Positions 11,661-24,565 of a DNA stretch of 64,000 nt are shown here, piece by piece. Below the pieces are notes generated by a model. It had not been told where the DNA came from and searched no databases. It was given only the letters and a program-made list of their open reading frames with translations. The stretch's first letter is position 1, and the number at the start of each line of letters is the position of its first letter. This stretch comes from Ectocarpus siliculosus (Eukaryota > Sar > Phaeophyceae > Ectocarpales > Ectocarpaceae). The position numbers and the translations under genes were made by a program. The stretch spans positions 880,682 to 944,681 of the forward strand of contig FN649737.1 of assembly GCA_000310025.1 (NCBI GenBank), given 5' to 3'.

Positions 11661-14600
11661 TCAATGGGTGATCGTGAGCTCGAAGACAGCGAGGGTGTTG
11701 CTTTCCTCGTAGGCGGCGACCAGCAGGGTGTTGCCGCTGGGAGACATGTCCGCCGAGATGACTGTGGCCGACTCGGGGGCCGTGTCCTCCTCGTACGAGT
11801 TGACGTACGACTGGAACACCGGAGCCGTGGCGTCCGTTACGTCCCAGCACATCCACCCGCCGATGCGCTCCAAGCCGACGAACACGTAAATGCTGCAGAC
11901 GGGAAAGATTCCGGTGCAGGGAGGGGGGGGGGGGTTTCGCGAGGTATTTCTCCTTCCGACGGTGCTTTCGGGAGGCTCTCCAGATGAAGGGAAACGTGAA
12001 GGTTGACTTGGGGGTATTCGGTTATGCACAAGTTGCTTTGGTGGGGGGTGGGATGGCACATGAAGACGATTTTATTCTCGAACACCCCTGCACCCTGCAT
12101 TACGCTTCGCGTGTGAGCCATGCCATGCTCGGATGCGCCCTACAGAAGAGCTGTCTGTGGTTGATTGCCATCTTTCCATCCACTTAATAGTTAAGAATGA
12201 CGCGGGGAGAAAGCTCTCCACCGCGGATGCCACGGAAAAAAAATCCTTCAACCCTGACGTCTATGTCTTTCTCATGGCGAGCTCGTCTGATTCCTGCCTG
12301 CAGAAGACGCATGCCTATTGATGATGCGTTGCGTGATCCTATGTTGGCACGAAAATGGCCACAAAAAGAAGCCATCTTCGCTAGCATAGCTACTAGTTGC
12401 TGTCGACGACCGAGACAACGACGGCGCCGACCTTTTCAGCATAGCAGGGAGGCTGTGTGTTAGGGTATGCAGTGCACTGACCTGCCGTCGATCTCAGCCA
12501 TAGCGAGGCCTTCGGGCTCGGGGCCCTTGTCGTCGCTGCGGCCATCGAACGTGTCCACGCCTGCGCGAACAAAAACATCGATCGATGCACTTGGAAGGTT
12601 TCGAATTTATCAGGAGCGTTGCAGAACTAGAATATATTTAGTAAGAGCGGGAAAAACCCTGAAGAAAGCAATCAGCACTTTGTCGACAGCGGGCACGGTT
12701 CGGGCCCAAAGCGCTTCGACATGACAAGCACACATAGCATTGTTCATTCAAAGACATTGATGATCGGCACACAAGAGAGGACTATTATGTCCAAAAATCA
12801 GCGACAGCTCATAGTGTCAGAGAGTAGGTGAACGGCGAACACTCCCAGTATAAATAGATATATAGGTACGTGGAGAAAATACGAAGCACGAACGTTTCGT
12901 CGACCTCGAAGGAGGAGGAAGGAGGTGATTCAGCGTACAGAACGGGGCCGGAGATGAGGAACGTCAAAATCGGGTCGAGCCTCCATTTCTTATTTGGGCC
13001 GAAGGACCAGCCGAAATCCGCCAATTTCTTCAAACGTACTTCTTACTCCTTTGGGCCGTCGCATTCTGCTGATTCTCTGATTTCTTATTTTCTTATTTCT
13101 GGCGAAGAAAGCAACACACCAAGCCTTCATGCAACATTAAACCGATCTCGGTGTGGCAAACATTGAATGGGGTTGTCGTCCTCCTGAACTTCCTGACTCT
13201 CGCGATGTGTGGCAGTACGGCAGACAGCACCAGTGGGTAGCGCAGCCCGCGGTGGCGCTGGGGCGCGGTGGGCGCCGGGAAAATATCCACTCTCCCCCCC
13301 TACCAAAACAATTACATGAGCTAGGTAGGAGTGGGAGCATGGCAGCAGCTGCGACTACGCGCTGTTTTCTTATGTCTCGGGGTATCGCACGATCATGTTT
13401 CTTATTGGGACGTTTCTTACGTTGTGGCCGGGATTGAGCTGTGTTTCTTAGCCCATTTTTCTCATTTTTCGTAAACATGTGAGCCTTTTTCTTATCAGAA
13501 TTGTTCGTAGTAGCGGATCCGTTCTGTGCCACACACAAAAACTATCGTTCCGGATGTCATGAATACTTGGCTTACCGCCATTCGAATTGAAGATGTCGCT
13601 GACGCCGTTGGCTGGGTCGGCAGTGAACTGCTCGATGAAGTCTCCGCTGTCCCACACCAGCTCTCCAGTCTTGCCGTCGAAGATCGAAATAGACCTACAA
13701 GCAGCCAGAGTCATAGTGTGTGCATGCGCCCGAACGTCGTTGCTATAAATTACACACCGTGTAGCACCGCAACGCTGAAAATACTGATCTTCTGAATCCA
13801 ACGACTTCCGATCGGTTTCCGATATCGTAGACAATTCGACGATGTAGCACTGCAACTCTGAAAACACTGATCCCTTCAAATTCAGCGAAACCCATTCGGT
13901 TTCCGACAACGTAGACTATTCCAGCGAACTTTTTGAAACAACGCGTTCCTTTTGGTTGGTCTCGTGCCGCATCTGAGGCAGCAGACAGTCGACGCGTGGG
14001 GACCCATCTGTACCTCGACTCAGGCGGAGTATTCAACTTTGAGTTTGCTCGACCCTCACCCACTTTGAGCGATTGTCGGCTGGTGCACAAGTACAACCAT
14101 CCCATGCACAGCTTACCCTGTTCGTTCAAGGGACAGTGCTCCCCACCTTGAATAGATGAGTGAATGAGAGCATTTTTTTATGTTGCCCGGGATATGCTTC
14201 GTCCTACGGTACTAACCTGCCGCCGAAGGCGTACAGCTCGTCGATGCTGCCGTCAATGGGCCCGGCGGTTGTCACCTGCTCGCAACGAATTGAACATCCC
14301 ACGAAGACGAGGTCGTTGGCGCAACACGTGAAGCAGGCTGGCCGTGTTCGTCTGTGGCTAGTCAACGCACCGAGCAACTAACGAGTCGAGTCCTATTGTC
14401 GCGGGGAATACAGAATTATTATCCTTATACATGTGTTGGAAAACGCTTTCGTCGTCAAGCCCAAGAGGCAAGCGCGGGTGGGGTCTTGCGGAGGAGGTCG
14501 CAAAGACGTGCTCTTCGCAGCTTCCGTTGTGCGCACGCGTGGTCTAGCCTGCTCCGTTCCCGGTCAGCCCCTGCTTGCCTTCAGCCTGCCGAGAGCTTCC

Positions 14601-17600
14601 GGAGTGTAGGGAGTCATGGTGGCGTCGAGGCCCAACTCGGTTGCGAGGTCCTCCACTCGGATCTCGTCGGTGAAAAATTCTTCTGTGTCCTCTTCACCAT
14701 ATTCACGACCATCACCCTCGTTCGCAGTTAGGAAATCTGTTGTAAGGTTACGTAGAGAGGGAAAGTTGTTTGTTGTTGCTGACGGAGGTCAGGAAGGGTC
14801 TGAGATGAAATTGGGATCCAACTTCATCTCAGGGGGCACACAGAAAAAACAATTCTAACGGGGTATGGGTACAAGAAGGTATACCTCCTGACCATCCCAC
14901 ATTCCTGTCAACAAAAAAATGTGCCCTATTCATGCTAACAGCCACAACATATTTTTCCGGGGCTCCCGACAATTTCAGTTTTGGCAGTCCGCAGAACCCA
15001 AAAATCTCGGCGTCCCAGTTGTTAGTGAAAATCTCTACAGGTGCACCTTCCAACGTGCGGTGCAGCTGGCGCGGATGCTTTCCGCGGTCACAGGCAACGT
15101 TAAAACCGAGGAAACAATCCAAGACAAGAAAAAGGTACCTTGTCCACTCTGTTCTATGTTGAAGGAACCACGAGGAAGACTGTTGTCACAGATGTCAAAA
15201 AATGTTCTTCAGTGGACGGATAAGTTACTGATGGGTACTCTACAGAGCACGAAGAAGCATGTTGAAACACGCGCAACACCATTACCCGCTTGGTTGGCCA
15301 TGATTGCGCCGTTGTTTCCTTCTACAGGGAGGTTCGTCAGGACGCAGTGGTTTGCGAAGTCGCTTCAATGTTCGCCTAACGGCACCAATCGCAAAACGCA
15401 AGAAAACAGCATTCCAATATGATCGATGTGGAATAAAATCTGCGTTGCGAGACTCACAGCGCCTTCCGCCAGTCTTGAAAGTAGTGATAGCATCGGGCAT
15501 GTACATTCCCCTAACCGTGGGCCACTCCTGCAGGTTAATCATGCCGTCCTCGTCCGAAGCGTCGAACTTCATGTCGTCACCCCATTCCTGAGATAAGGTT
15601 AAAAAAACGAAGGCAGGACACTCCCTCTTGAATCCCGTTTGTTTCTACGTAGGACGAAGGAATGTTGACGTGAGGACAACCGGGGCCGAAGGAGGATGCA
15701 CCGCCAAATAATACGGATGGCATGGGTACCATCACGAAACCGGACGGAAAAGAAGTAAGGGCGGACGGCAAAAGCCGCTCGCTGCTCTACGGGTCTTGGG
15801 GACAGCGCTGGTTAAGATTCTTGGAACACCAGGCACGGTTCAGGAGCCGAATCAGACAAGCCGTGGTATGAGCCGGTTCTTACCGCTGGTGTCAAGAGTT
15901 TTGGCACCGTTGGGGCCAAAGGCGGGCGTGGTGAGAAGGCCGCAGTCGCCCCCCGCCCAACGGATCGTCGGCATTAGAAGGTCTACTGCTGCTGTAACTA
16001 CCGTACGTACAGTTGACTGTAGACTGCAAACGGGCCGATCCCTCCGACTCCATTCAAGCATCAGTCGTCCATACGAACGGTGTCTCATTTCCGAAGGTTC
16101 GGAATGAGGGCAGCCGTGACATGTTGATACGGTTACCCTGGCCGTTTTGTTTTGTTGTACCCACCTTGAATCCCAGGGGGTACATGCGCTTGACCTCGCA
16201 GCCCTTGATGTCGATCTTCGCCACCGCGTTGTTTTCCTGTCAGAGCAGTACGCCGGTGAAGGACAGCCTTCGTGAAGAACCATGTGCTTGAATAACGAAA
16301 AGATAAAGACCTCGTGCAGTACCAATCAACTCGAGGACCGAGCTTCGTGGGTGAAAGAACAACTTAGGTGCGTATGACCCCAAGAAGAACCGCTGCTTCC
16401 CTTCACTACGGTTGCCGTCCGACATATCCTCCCAGCTTCAGGAGCACCCTACGACGAGGTGGGCAACGGGACCATCTGTCAAACTGCTGATCATACCTCG
16501 AGGCAGGGTATTTTCTCAATGACTGCGCCTTCTCTTGCTGCGCGTGCGTGTCGTCTGACTGTGACCTCTGTATAGAACGCCAACGGCGTGTTTGACCCTC
16601 CCCATCATCTTCTGTCGCAGACAAGAGTCGTGTTTCCCGCGTTTAACTCCACCCTGAAGTTCCTCGCGTCATTATACGTCTTTCGCTCTCACCCGCCCTC
16701 TCTCCCCCTACACAGCCTCACCTGCAACGAGACGTAGGCCGTTGTGCCAAATTCCGTCACGGCGATGTACTCGGGTTCCACGTCCTGCGCCGATCGATTT
16801 CGTCAACCGTTACATGAAGACGGGCGGGACGGCGTAGGGTATGTGTCTTGCCGTAGAGATTTGGGTGGGTTGCGGTGTAACACCTCTTCGAGGTCGGGCT
16901 CTGTTCCCACTCGGTGGAAACGCGTCTAGAAGCACTACTGTGCGCTTGATGATTCTACAATACCTCTGGTTTCGGGCAAAAAAGTACTCTTTGATATACA
17001 GTCCTGCGCCCTTTCTCAACCGCAGTACATAGTCCGTCCTTTGTCCATATGTATCTCAAGAACGTGACCATTTGTCCGGTTGCATACCGGTGTGGCACTT
17101 ACTCTCGCCGCAGGTATGATCCACCAGCCATCTATAAGGGATCCCATCGAGTGCCGCATCTACGGTCAAAACCCTCGGCCCCAACCACGTTTTGGACTTA
17201 TCATGCAGCATTTCCATGTTTAAGAAAGATGGAGAACAAACCATGTTTTCCTCAAGCAGTGGTTGTCTGGAGACGCCGACAAATATCATCACGTAAAGAA
17301 GCCTCTTGCCAAGAGTACAATCCCCACAGTATGGGACACTCAGGGACCATCATACTTTCCGGCTAAGGTTTTGGCAAAGGCAAGACCGTGGTGGGAGGAC
17401 AACAGGGTATCCAAGGACAGACGTCACCTTTACAAGGCGTTCCCTCACAGAGTTGCTCAAGAGATTACGAAACTCCTCTATCTTGCGATCGTTTCGTTCG
17501 GGAAAGGGGAGTCGTTTCCATCGAACGTGGAGAAATGTTCTCTGCGCAACTGTGAAGGGTTAGTGCTTGAAAGACTCCGCTCCCCGAAACGCGACAAACA

Positions 17601-19328
17601 GCTCACCATTGAGAGCGTGGTGAAGTTCATGCCACCCACACGCATGCCTCCATCGACGAGCCTGTTGGTGCGATCGGCGGTGTTGTATTTCTCGAACCCT
17701 ACTTCGCACGCAGTCGCATACGTGTTGTCTTTCGTCGTACGCTTGAAGATCGAAACGGACCCTTCCGGATCATTCTCCGCGCTCACGTAGTTCAGCTGTT
17801 GAACAAGATAGCAACGACGTGGTGAGACACGGAAACGCACAAGAAAGGGGAGGTCTTGGGGCATCTATGTACAGAGATTCGAACCCGTGGTGTGTGTGGT
17901 ACGTTAGGATTTTCTTCCCATGGATCATGAATTTTCTGTGCGAAGCGTTCCTTGTCCTGACGCGGAACGGTCGACTCCAAACGCTGCCGCTCGTTCTACG
18001 TCTCAACGTTGTCGAGTTGAGAGTCGAAGATGAGCGTGTAGAGCATCACGACGCTATTTGCGCGGAGCAGCTACTACATTCTGTGAACAGTCCGCTTCGC
18101 TCTTGCTGGTGGCGTGCTCATGCATTGGATGGGGGCGCCCACCTCCCCACTGTTCATAGGGCTGAGGGGGTGTCGGCCGATGCAGGACACGATAGACTAC
18201 GCACGATACAACCTGGACGCCAACCGTAAGCCCTCACCGGTTCTCCTTCGTTGGCCGTAAGGATACGCTTGCCGTTGGGCGTGAACGTGATCATGTCTGG
18301 TAAAAACCCTGCTTCAAGGATCTGGACATCGTCATCGCAGAAGTCGCACCTGAACGTTGAGAACGTAATAGGGACGTCTTCAAGCATCAACCAGATCGGA
18401 CGTACCTTGTCGGTGAGAGCTTAGGCACTTGCTCTCTGTAAAGGGTCATATCGTTGACACACTTTTTTTCGTCATGTATCCTTGCAAGCATCACACGAAA
18501 TATGATCTGCAAACAGATATATTCTCGGAAAGCTGAATTGATACATTTTGAGAAACTGCGGAGCACTGCGAAGAAGCACCTACCAGTTCGGAGTACAAAG
18601 TATCTGTGGAGAAAAAGGTTAATTGTTACCCGTGCGTGTATCCTTTGTTAAGGGCTTATACTCAGTCATACGTCCACGATATTTCAAGTGCTTTCACTTT
18701 TGGCGCAATTCGTCGTTTCACTTCTTTACTGAACCTGTAGACCTGTGCGTACACCATTCGCTCGCATTCCGTTGGCGCATCTCGCAAGTACGGTTTCTGG
18801 GACGGAGGGCAGTTTTCCGAATTTTGTACCATGACAGACCGATGCAAAGCGAATTGCTAGACTTACGCGCTTCACTCCCTTTCACTCCCCGTGCTGCACG
18901 GAAATAAAGTCCCGTCCGTACACGGCCAAATAGTCCCCATGAATGCCACCCGCCGTAATCCACGATATACAATTCGACGAAGCGCTGAAGGAATGTATTC
19001 AATGCTTTATTTTCCCCCGTCGCATCAATATGGGGCTGGTGTACACTTGTTTCTATTGGCCGCCTCGTGCTTTCGTGATTGGTACACGGTAATCGAAAAT
19101 GGCTTACCATATCCAATCCTCGCACGACTTCACCACGTAGACCCTGCCCCTCGTCAGCGGGTCAAATGCCCTGACGGAGATGGCGACCTCGTCGAAAACC
19201 GGGTTGTATGCAACCGAGGTTGGCTCTCCGAACGTGGTCATGCTGTCGTAAAACCCTAACTCCCACAAAGACAGGTCATCGCCCAGTTTCAGGATGGACA
19301 CGCCGGTCGCCGACGCTGCGAAAACATG
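11661..19328 (-). CDS. Choice-of-anchor I domain protein (mesenchyme-specific cell surface glycoprotein-like), 3' eleven exons
   Basis: Exons in transcript order: 19328-19108, 18349-18238, 17795-17607, 16784-16722, 16236-16165, 15587-15458, 14736-14579, 14275-14217, 13694-13576, 12560-12482, 11892-11661; stop TGA at 11661-11663. All junction phases agree and give 477 residues. Family hallmarks appear in order: [128 protein letters not shown] and a C-terminal [17 protein letters not shown]. Such proteins are secreted or surface repeat proteins, probably beta-propeller folds; the substrate is unknown. One intron (14276-14578) has a GC donor. The N-terminus is missing from this model; two candidate 5' exons are listed separately. 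Confidence 0.93.
13020..13500. repeat. TTTCTTAT-rich intronic segment
   Basis: Intronic stretch with many TTTCTTAT/TTCTTATTT motifs, for example near 13,040, 13,080-13,100, 13,365, 13,400 and 13,490. The same motif on the other strand (AATAAGAAA) crowds the TIR element at 50.2 kb. It may be a degraded relative, but no matching ends were found. Confidence 0.35.
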
Positions 19329-19764
19329 CTGTCCAGAGGGAGGAGGGGGAAGCGAACTGATTCCTCTGGTCAAGGACAGACGGGACAGCCACAGGCCGAT
19401 ATACATAAGATGGAAGGATAAACACAACACCGTGCGTTGAAGCGCATGCACATGCCAGCGTTGTTGAAACAAGCACTGATAACGTACCGTGTGTAAAGTG
19501 TTACTGCCGCGTGTTGCTCGCTATCCCTCAACAGTAGCAGAGGGTCTCCCCCGACACCTGCCTGACGGCAGTTATAAACTGAGATAGAAAGCGCCTACCA
19601 ACCGCGTTTCTGAATCTGAGTAGCTCTGCGAATGAGCACGTCACCGCCGATCTATGGGCAAGGATCTGTAAGAGGCGGTGGGGGTATTCCCCCCTCAAGA
19701 AAAAAGTAAAGTGATTTTGGCCAAGATGAATATCTTCGGCGAGTGAATAAATTGTATGAATGGA

Positions 19765-19803
19765 CGTCTTCATTCATTGATATGGACATCTTCATTCATT
19801 GAT
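19765..19803. repeat. Short tandem duplication
   Basis: Two back-to-back copies of a ~21 bp unit containing CTTCATTCATTGATA. Confidence 0.7.
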
Positions 19804-22019
19804 ACCCGTCCACCCGCTGCTGCATCAATAGCCCGCTTCTCTCCCAGGCAGTTTTCACACTTTGGCCGCTGGTCGAGCTGTGTAGGATTGTGTTTTGGTG
19901 CTGACTGAAAGTTGCCGGAACATCTTTTGCCAGCTTTCCCCCTGGAACCCGCGGGTGACAAACAATTACAGGATAATACAATCGTCATCCGGGCGCGGGA
20001 TACCAGCTGCTGTACTCGCTGCCAACAACCGTTATACGTTTAGGCAGGAATCCGAGTATCCGGGCAGCCACGTCATCACACGGAATAAGATGTATGTTCA
20101 CTGTATTCCCAATCAGCACCGAGGGAAAAGTTGTGAGGTTTTCACATGTATCATTCTCTGAAAGCCTTGAGAACACCTTCAAGATGTTCTCTTCCAAGAG
20201 CTCTTCCTCTCCCCTTTCGCCATGTGGTCCATTAGCAACGAGGGGCGCCCTTTTCTTTGGGCGGCAATGAGAGTCATTCCTTGACAACAAACGCCGCTTG
20301 TATCTCTCGCGATAACATGTTTGTTGAAAAACAACTACAAATATACATCTGCCTTGTACTCATATCCTAATGCCCACACCTATACAGATAATTTACATGG
20401 AAACCCCCAGGAAAGACAAAGTCAGCATGCGAAAATGCATCGAGAATCCGAAACTCCACAGACAGGGCACAGATTCAGCCTCGACGCATTTAGACCGAAC
20501 TCGTCACCAATCATTACCTCAAGACAGAGCAAAGTGATTTTGCCTCATTATCGGCATGTCCACATGAGAGTTGACTGCGCTCAGTCTGTGACATACCGTT
20601 TCACTCTGCATTGGTCGACCTGCTTCATACGTCCTCCACAACTGTGGCGCATGGGAGGTTGTACTCATGGAGCAATAGCTGGCTGGTTTTGATGAGATTT
20701 GTTCTTCAAACACCGTAGTATGGCATGATGAAACAGACCGACGCACAAGAGCAACCTTCAGCAACAGCACGTATTGAACGACGCTGTAGCCGCGTACGGA
20801 GATCCGCCTTGAGAGCTTCGGGTTTTGAACCGTTCAGCACTACTGTTGTGTCAGCGTGCGGCACACACAAATAAGCCACCTCGAGTCACAGCAGCAATGT
20901 TGTTGTAGGTTTGACCGACTCTCACCCGTTCGTAAAAAATGCCGATGAAACTTTGTGTGTTTGTGTCATCACATACATCAATCAGCTCCAGCAGGTTTGC
21001 TCTACAAGCTCATAGACGACTGTTGTTGTACTACTCCATGCCTGCTCTACGGCAGCCATGCCTTCTTTGGGATGCTCGAGAGTAAACTTCAATGGACACA
21101 CACGAGATAGCCGTTTCGTCCGTGCATTTGGAAAATCCTACAGGAGCTGTAGGCAGTCGTGTGCGGGGAAATTATTCCCAGTCAGTGTGGAGGGTAATAA
21201 GGAACTAGGGCTAAGGATTGGCCCCCCGCCCCTCAATGGGGCTGGGGGCCAACATCCAGGACGGATGGTGGTGAGTGTCCGGGAGGAAGGAAAGAAGAAG
21301 AAGAAGGGGAGAGGATTTGTTAGGGGCGGGAAGAAGGGACAGTGTTGGGAGAGGCAAGTAAGTGGTGAAGAATTTTCGGCACTCGACAAGCGCGCGGTCC
21401 CGTCGGGGGTGAAAGGGACATGTCAGTCCGTAGTCTTGTCTATCGGAATCGAAAAGCCGAAAAATCGAGGTATAACATTATTATGTACATAACGATGGAG
21501 AAGGCCGACGAGGAAGGTACGAAAGAGAGGAAATTAATTGCACCCCACGTTCGAAGTCGGTGTGAAAACCGCCGCAAGGAAGGAGTACGAAGGGAACAAA
21601 AAAAAAAAACGGAGACGTCGACGTTTGCGTCGTGGAACGATCCTCCTTCCGTATAACGCAGGAGGTACTCACCAATGCAAGACGGGGAGGTAAAATGCCC
21701 ATCGTGAAAGTCAAAGCGCAGGTCATAACTGCATATATATGACTCATGCGCGGAGAAGCTACCACGGAGACTTATCAACAGGAAGTTTGAAGGCCGGCTG
21801 AGAAGGTTTGAAGACACAAACACTTAAGAGACGATGGCAAGCGCAACGTCAAAACTTCACAACAAGAAAAGTGCTTACAAAAAAAGAAAAGGCCGGATGC
21901 CGACCTATGGCTCTCTCGGAATGAAGGGATTCCCAGAATTTCCAACAGGTAATCCACACGTACGGACATATGAAGGTACTGGGTAGAGAGAGATCGGAGC
22001 GGTTTTTATTGTGAAGACA

Positions 22020-22023
22020 ACAG

Positions 22024-22060
<37 letters not shown>
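22020..22060. repeat. (AAC)n microsatellite
   Basis: About thirteen uninterrupted AAC/ACA triplets. No coding context is visible. Confidence 0.9.
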
Positions 22061-22224
22061 ATGAAGGTCGACCCGTCCTGCGTCGTTCGGTGTAAAATGA
22101 TAAATGCGAAAGATGGACTGCGTAAAGATACAGCGGTCTTTTTCGGCAGTGGCAAAGAATATGCAACCACATGTATGTCGCAAAAAAAAAAAGTTGAGCG
22201 GGATACCGTTCAGTGGTAAATAGA

Positions 22225-22840
22225 ACACCGCATTCTCTGTTGTTGCAGGCAGGTTTGCTTCCACAACCCGGGAACCCAACCCACTCTTGTATTTCGGCCT
22301 ACAAGACTCCAATCGACGCAAGCACCGGTAGCAGAGTGCGTGGAAGATGTCGTGACAGCACAACTCCACTCTCCTACGACATCTATGTACAGTAGTACTG
22401 CTGTGGTTGTAGCACCATGTGGAAGATCTCCGAGGGGTCCTCCTGCTGCGCGGTAACGACAACATGGCGAGAGCCCTACGTGCACCTGTCGTCGACACAT
22501 GTGGCAGCCGCACAACACACGAACGGATGTTTGCATCGCATTGTACTATGGTTCGCCGTGGCAGGAAGTATCCCATCCAGTTAGGTCGTTGCCGTAGTAC
22601 GCGGATGTCGTTCGGCGTCTACAGTCCATACTGCTGAGCAAAAACATAGCAGTATGTAATCGAGCTATGCATGCAATTTTTTGCTCTGGTTCACTGTTGC
22701 CTCCACAACCCGAGAATCCCACTGCTGTATCTCGACCTACAAGACTCCAATCAACAAACCAGCACTGGCAGAAGTGCGTGGAAGATGCTGTGACAGCACA
22801 ACTAAGTCGACACTCGTACGACTTCTATGTACAGTCGGCG
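22225..22840. repeat. Duplicated ~170 bp unit (22225-22395 and 22672-22840)
   Basis: Two direct copies about 450 bp apart share CCTACAAGACTCCAATC, GTGCGTGGAAGATG, GTGACAGCACAACT and ATCTATGTACAGT-like blocks in the same order. The intervening sequence is single copy. No open frame is conserved between the copies. Confidence 0.7.
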
Positions 22841-23368
22841 TCTGGTCCATAAATTACTGCTTGCTGTAGAAAAATAAAAAATCGAGCCATTTTTTTTTTT
22901 CCCATACAATAACAAGAAATGTATCACGTCACGACGACCATCCTTAGAGTAGACAACATGATTGGGTAAGTTCAAACTCCACACAGAATAGAGACACGTT
23001 TACCAGACACGCACCACGCCGAGTCACCACCTCGCGTGGACGTGTGCCCCGGGATTCATCAGCGCTCGTTGCGATTCAACAAACTATAAACCGCAGTTGA
23101 GGCAAGCCGTGACAACGCAGGTAGTAGTAGGTGTCCAAGCCGAGATTGATTTGCAAGGGTCCGCTGCAGTGTTTATGTCAGTGCAGCTCGCCACGATTGA
23201 GTTCTTCTGCCGTATCATGTAGTCTAGTCTAGCTCGCACCGGCTCCTAACTATATTTCGACAATCAAATTCGCTGATGATGTCTCGGTTTGTTGGCGCGT
23301 GTGTGTCCTACTACTGTACATACTACTACGCTGCTGCTGCTGTGCTCAGCATCTCGCACACACATAAA

Positions 23369-23589
23369 TACCGTATATGACACAAGATAACACACCCCCT
23401 GGACCGATTTTCAAAGCTCGATTACTCCACGACGAAGAGGATGCATAAATGAAACAATACGTTTTCGAACAGCTCTCGACGAGACGGTTCCAACGCCGCC
23501 GTTTTCGGCGCTGTGACTCTTCCTGCTGTTGAGAAATCGAGCTTTGAAAATCGGCCAAGGGGGTGTGTTATCTTGTGTCATATACGGTA
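23369..23589. mobile_element. MITE, 221 bp with ~55 bp terminal inverted repeats
   Basis: Left end TACCGTATATGACACAAGAT; the right end is its reverse complement at 23589. The inverted match runs through the CACACCCCCT and CGATTTTCAAAGCTCGAT blocks. The interior contains ACGTTTTCGAACAGCTCTCG. Related, more degraded copies occur at 25,550-25,860, 31,815-31,995, 59,825-59,975 and 60,845-61,080. It is non-coding and would depend on a transposase elsewhere. Confidence 0.85.
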
Positions 23590-23844
23590 GACATATTGTA
23601 CAAACTTACCTTCTCCACGCTCTGCCCCTTCCTCTGTATCTTTCTTTGCTCGCTCATCCTCATGAAGATCACGATCAAGAAGAAACAATTTTTTAGAAAT
23701 GCTGCTCATGACATCAGCCCCTCACCCATTGGTACCCGACCTCGCCCCGACCACTAACTGCGAACCTGCGAACCCGCACCTGTCCGCTGCCATGTATGCG
23801 CGCATATTTGTCTCTCCGGTCTACTGCTGCTTGTTACGATACAG

Positions 23845-23915
23845 GGCGGAAAGACTACCCATTCGAGATATACCCACAGCAGTCGAACGGGATGCGGTGG
23901 AGTCTTTTCAGTGAT
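23845..23915 (-). repeat. Dispersed ~60 bp repeat copy
   Basis: Contains GAAAGACTACCCATTCGAGA, then TATACCCACAGCAGTCGAAC and GGGATGCGGTGGAGTC. The same block, in one or the other orientation, occurs at 51,045-51,105, 51,145-51,215 and 54,365-54,425. Confidence 0.75.
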
Positions 23916-23928
23916 TATTATATCGGTC

Positions 23929-24200
23929 GCCCCGGTGGTCTAGCTGGTAGCCTCGTAACCTTCTAGAGGTCAGGTCAGGGGTTCGAATCCCGGCGTAGGC
24001 GAGCTTTTCTTGCAAAGTGAGTTTTTCTCTCGCTTCCGCTCCTGACCAAGTGGATAGCGCTAGTTCGTGTGTACACAGAGGCAAGAGAGTGCTGAACTCT
24101 TCTCGCATTAAAAATTGAAGACGAAGTACCGCAGGAGGGGAGGGTAGTAGAGAGAGGCTCTTCTGTGTGACCACGGGTTGGAATAAACGGCACTAATAGT
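23929..24200 (+). mobile_element. tRNA-derived SINE
   Basis: The 5' end carries a pol III A box TGGTCTAGCTGG (23936-23947) and B box GGTTCGAATCC (23980-23990), spaced as in a tRNA gene. A 7 bp acceptor-like pairing (GGTCGCC with GGCGAGC) survives with one mismatch, but the T-stem is broken and the 3' acceptor is displaced, so it is not a working tRNA. About 190 bp of non-tRNA body follows, to around 24,200. A second weak B-box-like site (GAGGTCGAATCTC) followed by the same CGGCGTAG lies near 33,460. Confidence 0.7.
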
Positions 24201-24502
24201 AAGTAGTGCTGTGAGCGCTGATTTCAAGTGAAGAACAAAAAAAAAAAAAATACCACACACATCCGATCCTCGATCTACTCACACCACATGCATGCCTGAT
24301 GTTGTCAACAAAGTTCAAACTCCCATTATTTTCAGCAGTGCACCTACCTACAAAATATGTGCACCTACAAAATAACGGCGGGTGAATACGCGAGACCGCC
24401 CCCCCCGAGAGGGGGGCGGGCGAAGCACCCCTTGTAAACCCTATGGAGACAGAGAGAGCAAGGTCAACAACAGTGGATACATCCCGACAGACGCTCACTT
24501 AC

Positions 24503-24565
24503 GTTGTTCTTTCCTGCTACGACGATTTCCAGAGGATCCTCGTTCGTGCTAGCAAACCCTCCAAC
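24503..24565 (-). CDS. Candidate second exon of a secreted protein
   Basis: Bounded by an acceptor ending CATCTAG and a strong donor GTAAGT. It is 63 bp, phase 0 at both ends, and encodes a peptide starting V-G-G-F-A-S-T-N-E-D-P-L-E. It joins in frame to the candidate first exon at 24908-24988. It may belong to the gene whose 3' part is 11,661-19,328; the linking exons were not found, so it could equally be a separate short gene. Confidence 0.45.

Noticed and set aside
11039-11671. A 210-codon open frame on the plus strand
   Set aside because: It overlaps the 3' end of the well-supported minus-strand gene, has no recognisable domain and contains an AT microsatellite-derived stretch; probably chance in a 3' UTR.
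15852-16020. Possible extra exon of the choice-of-anchor I gene
   Set aside because: It has a GTAAGA donor, but no reading phase joins both neighbours. Skipping it joins YPLGFK directly to [12 protein letters not shown], as the family requires.
21058-21492. A 144-codon plus-strand frame
   Set aside because: The Lys/Gly-rich middle is a purine-tract artefact; no motif or splice signal supports it.
23929-24010. Functional tRNA gene
   Set aside because: A and B boxes are present, but the T-stem pairs only three bases and the acceptor strand is displaced by four bases; a SINE head is the better reading.
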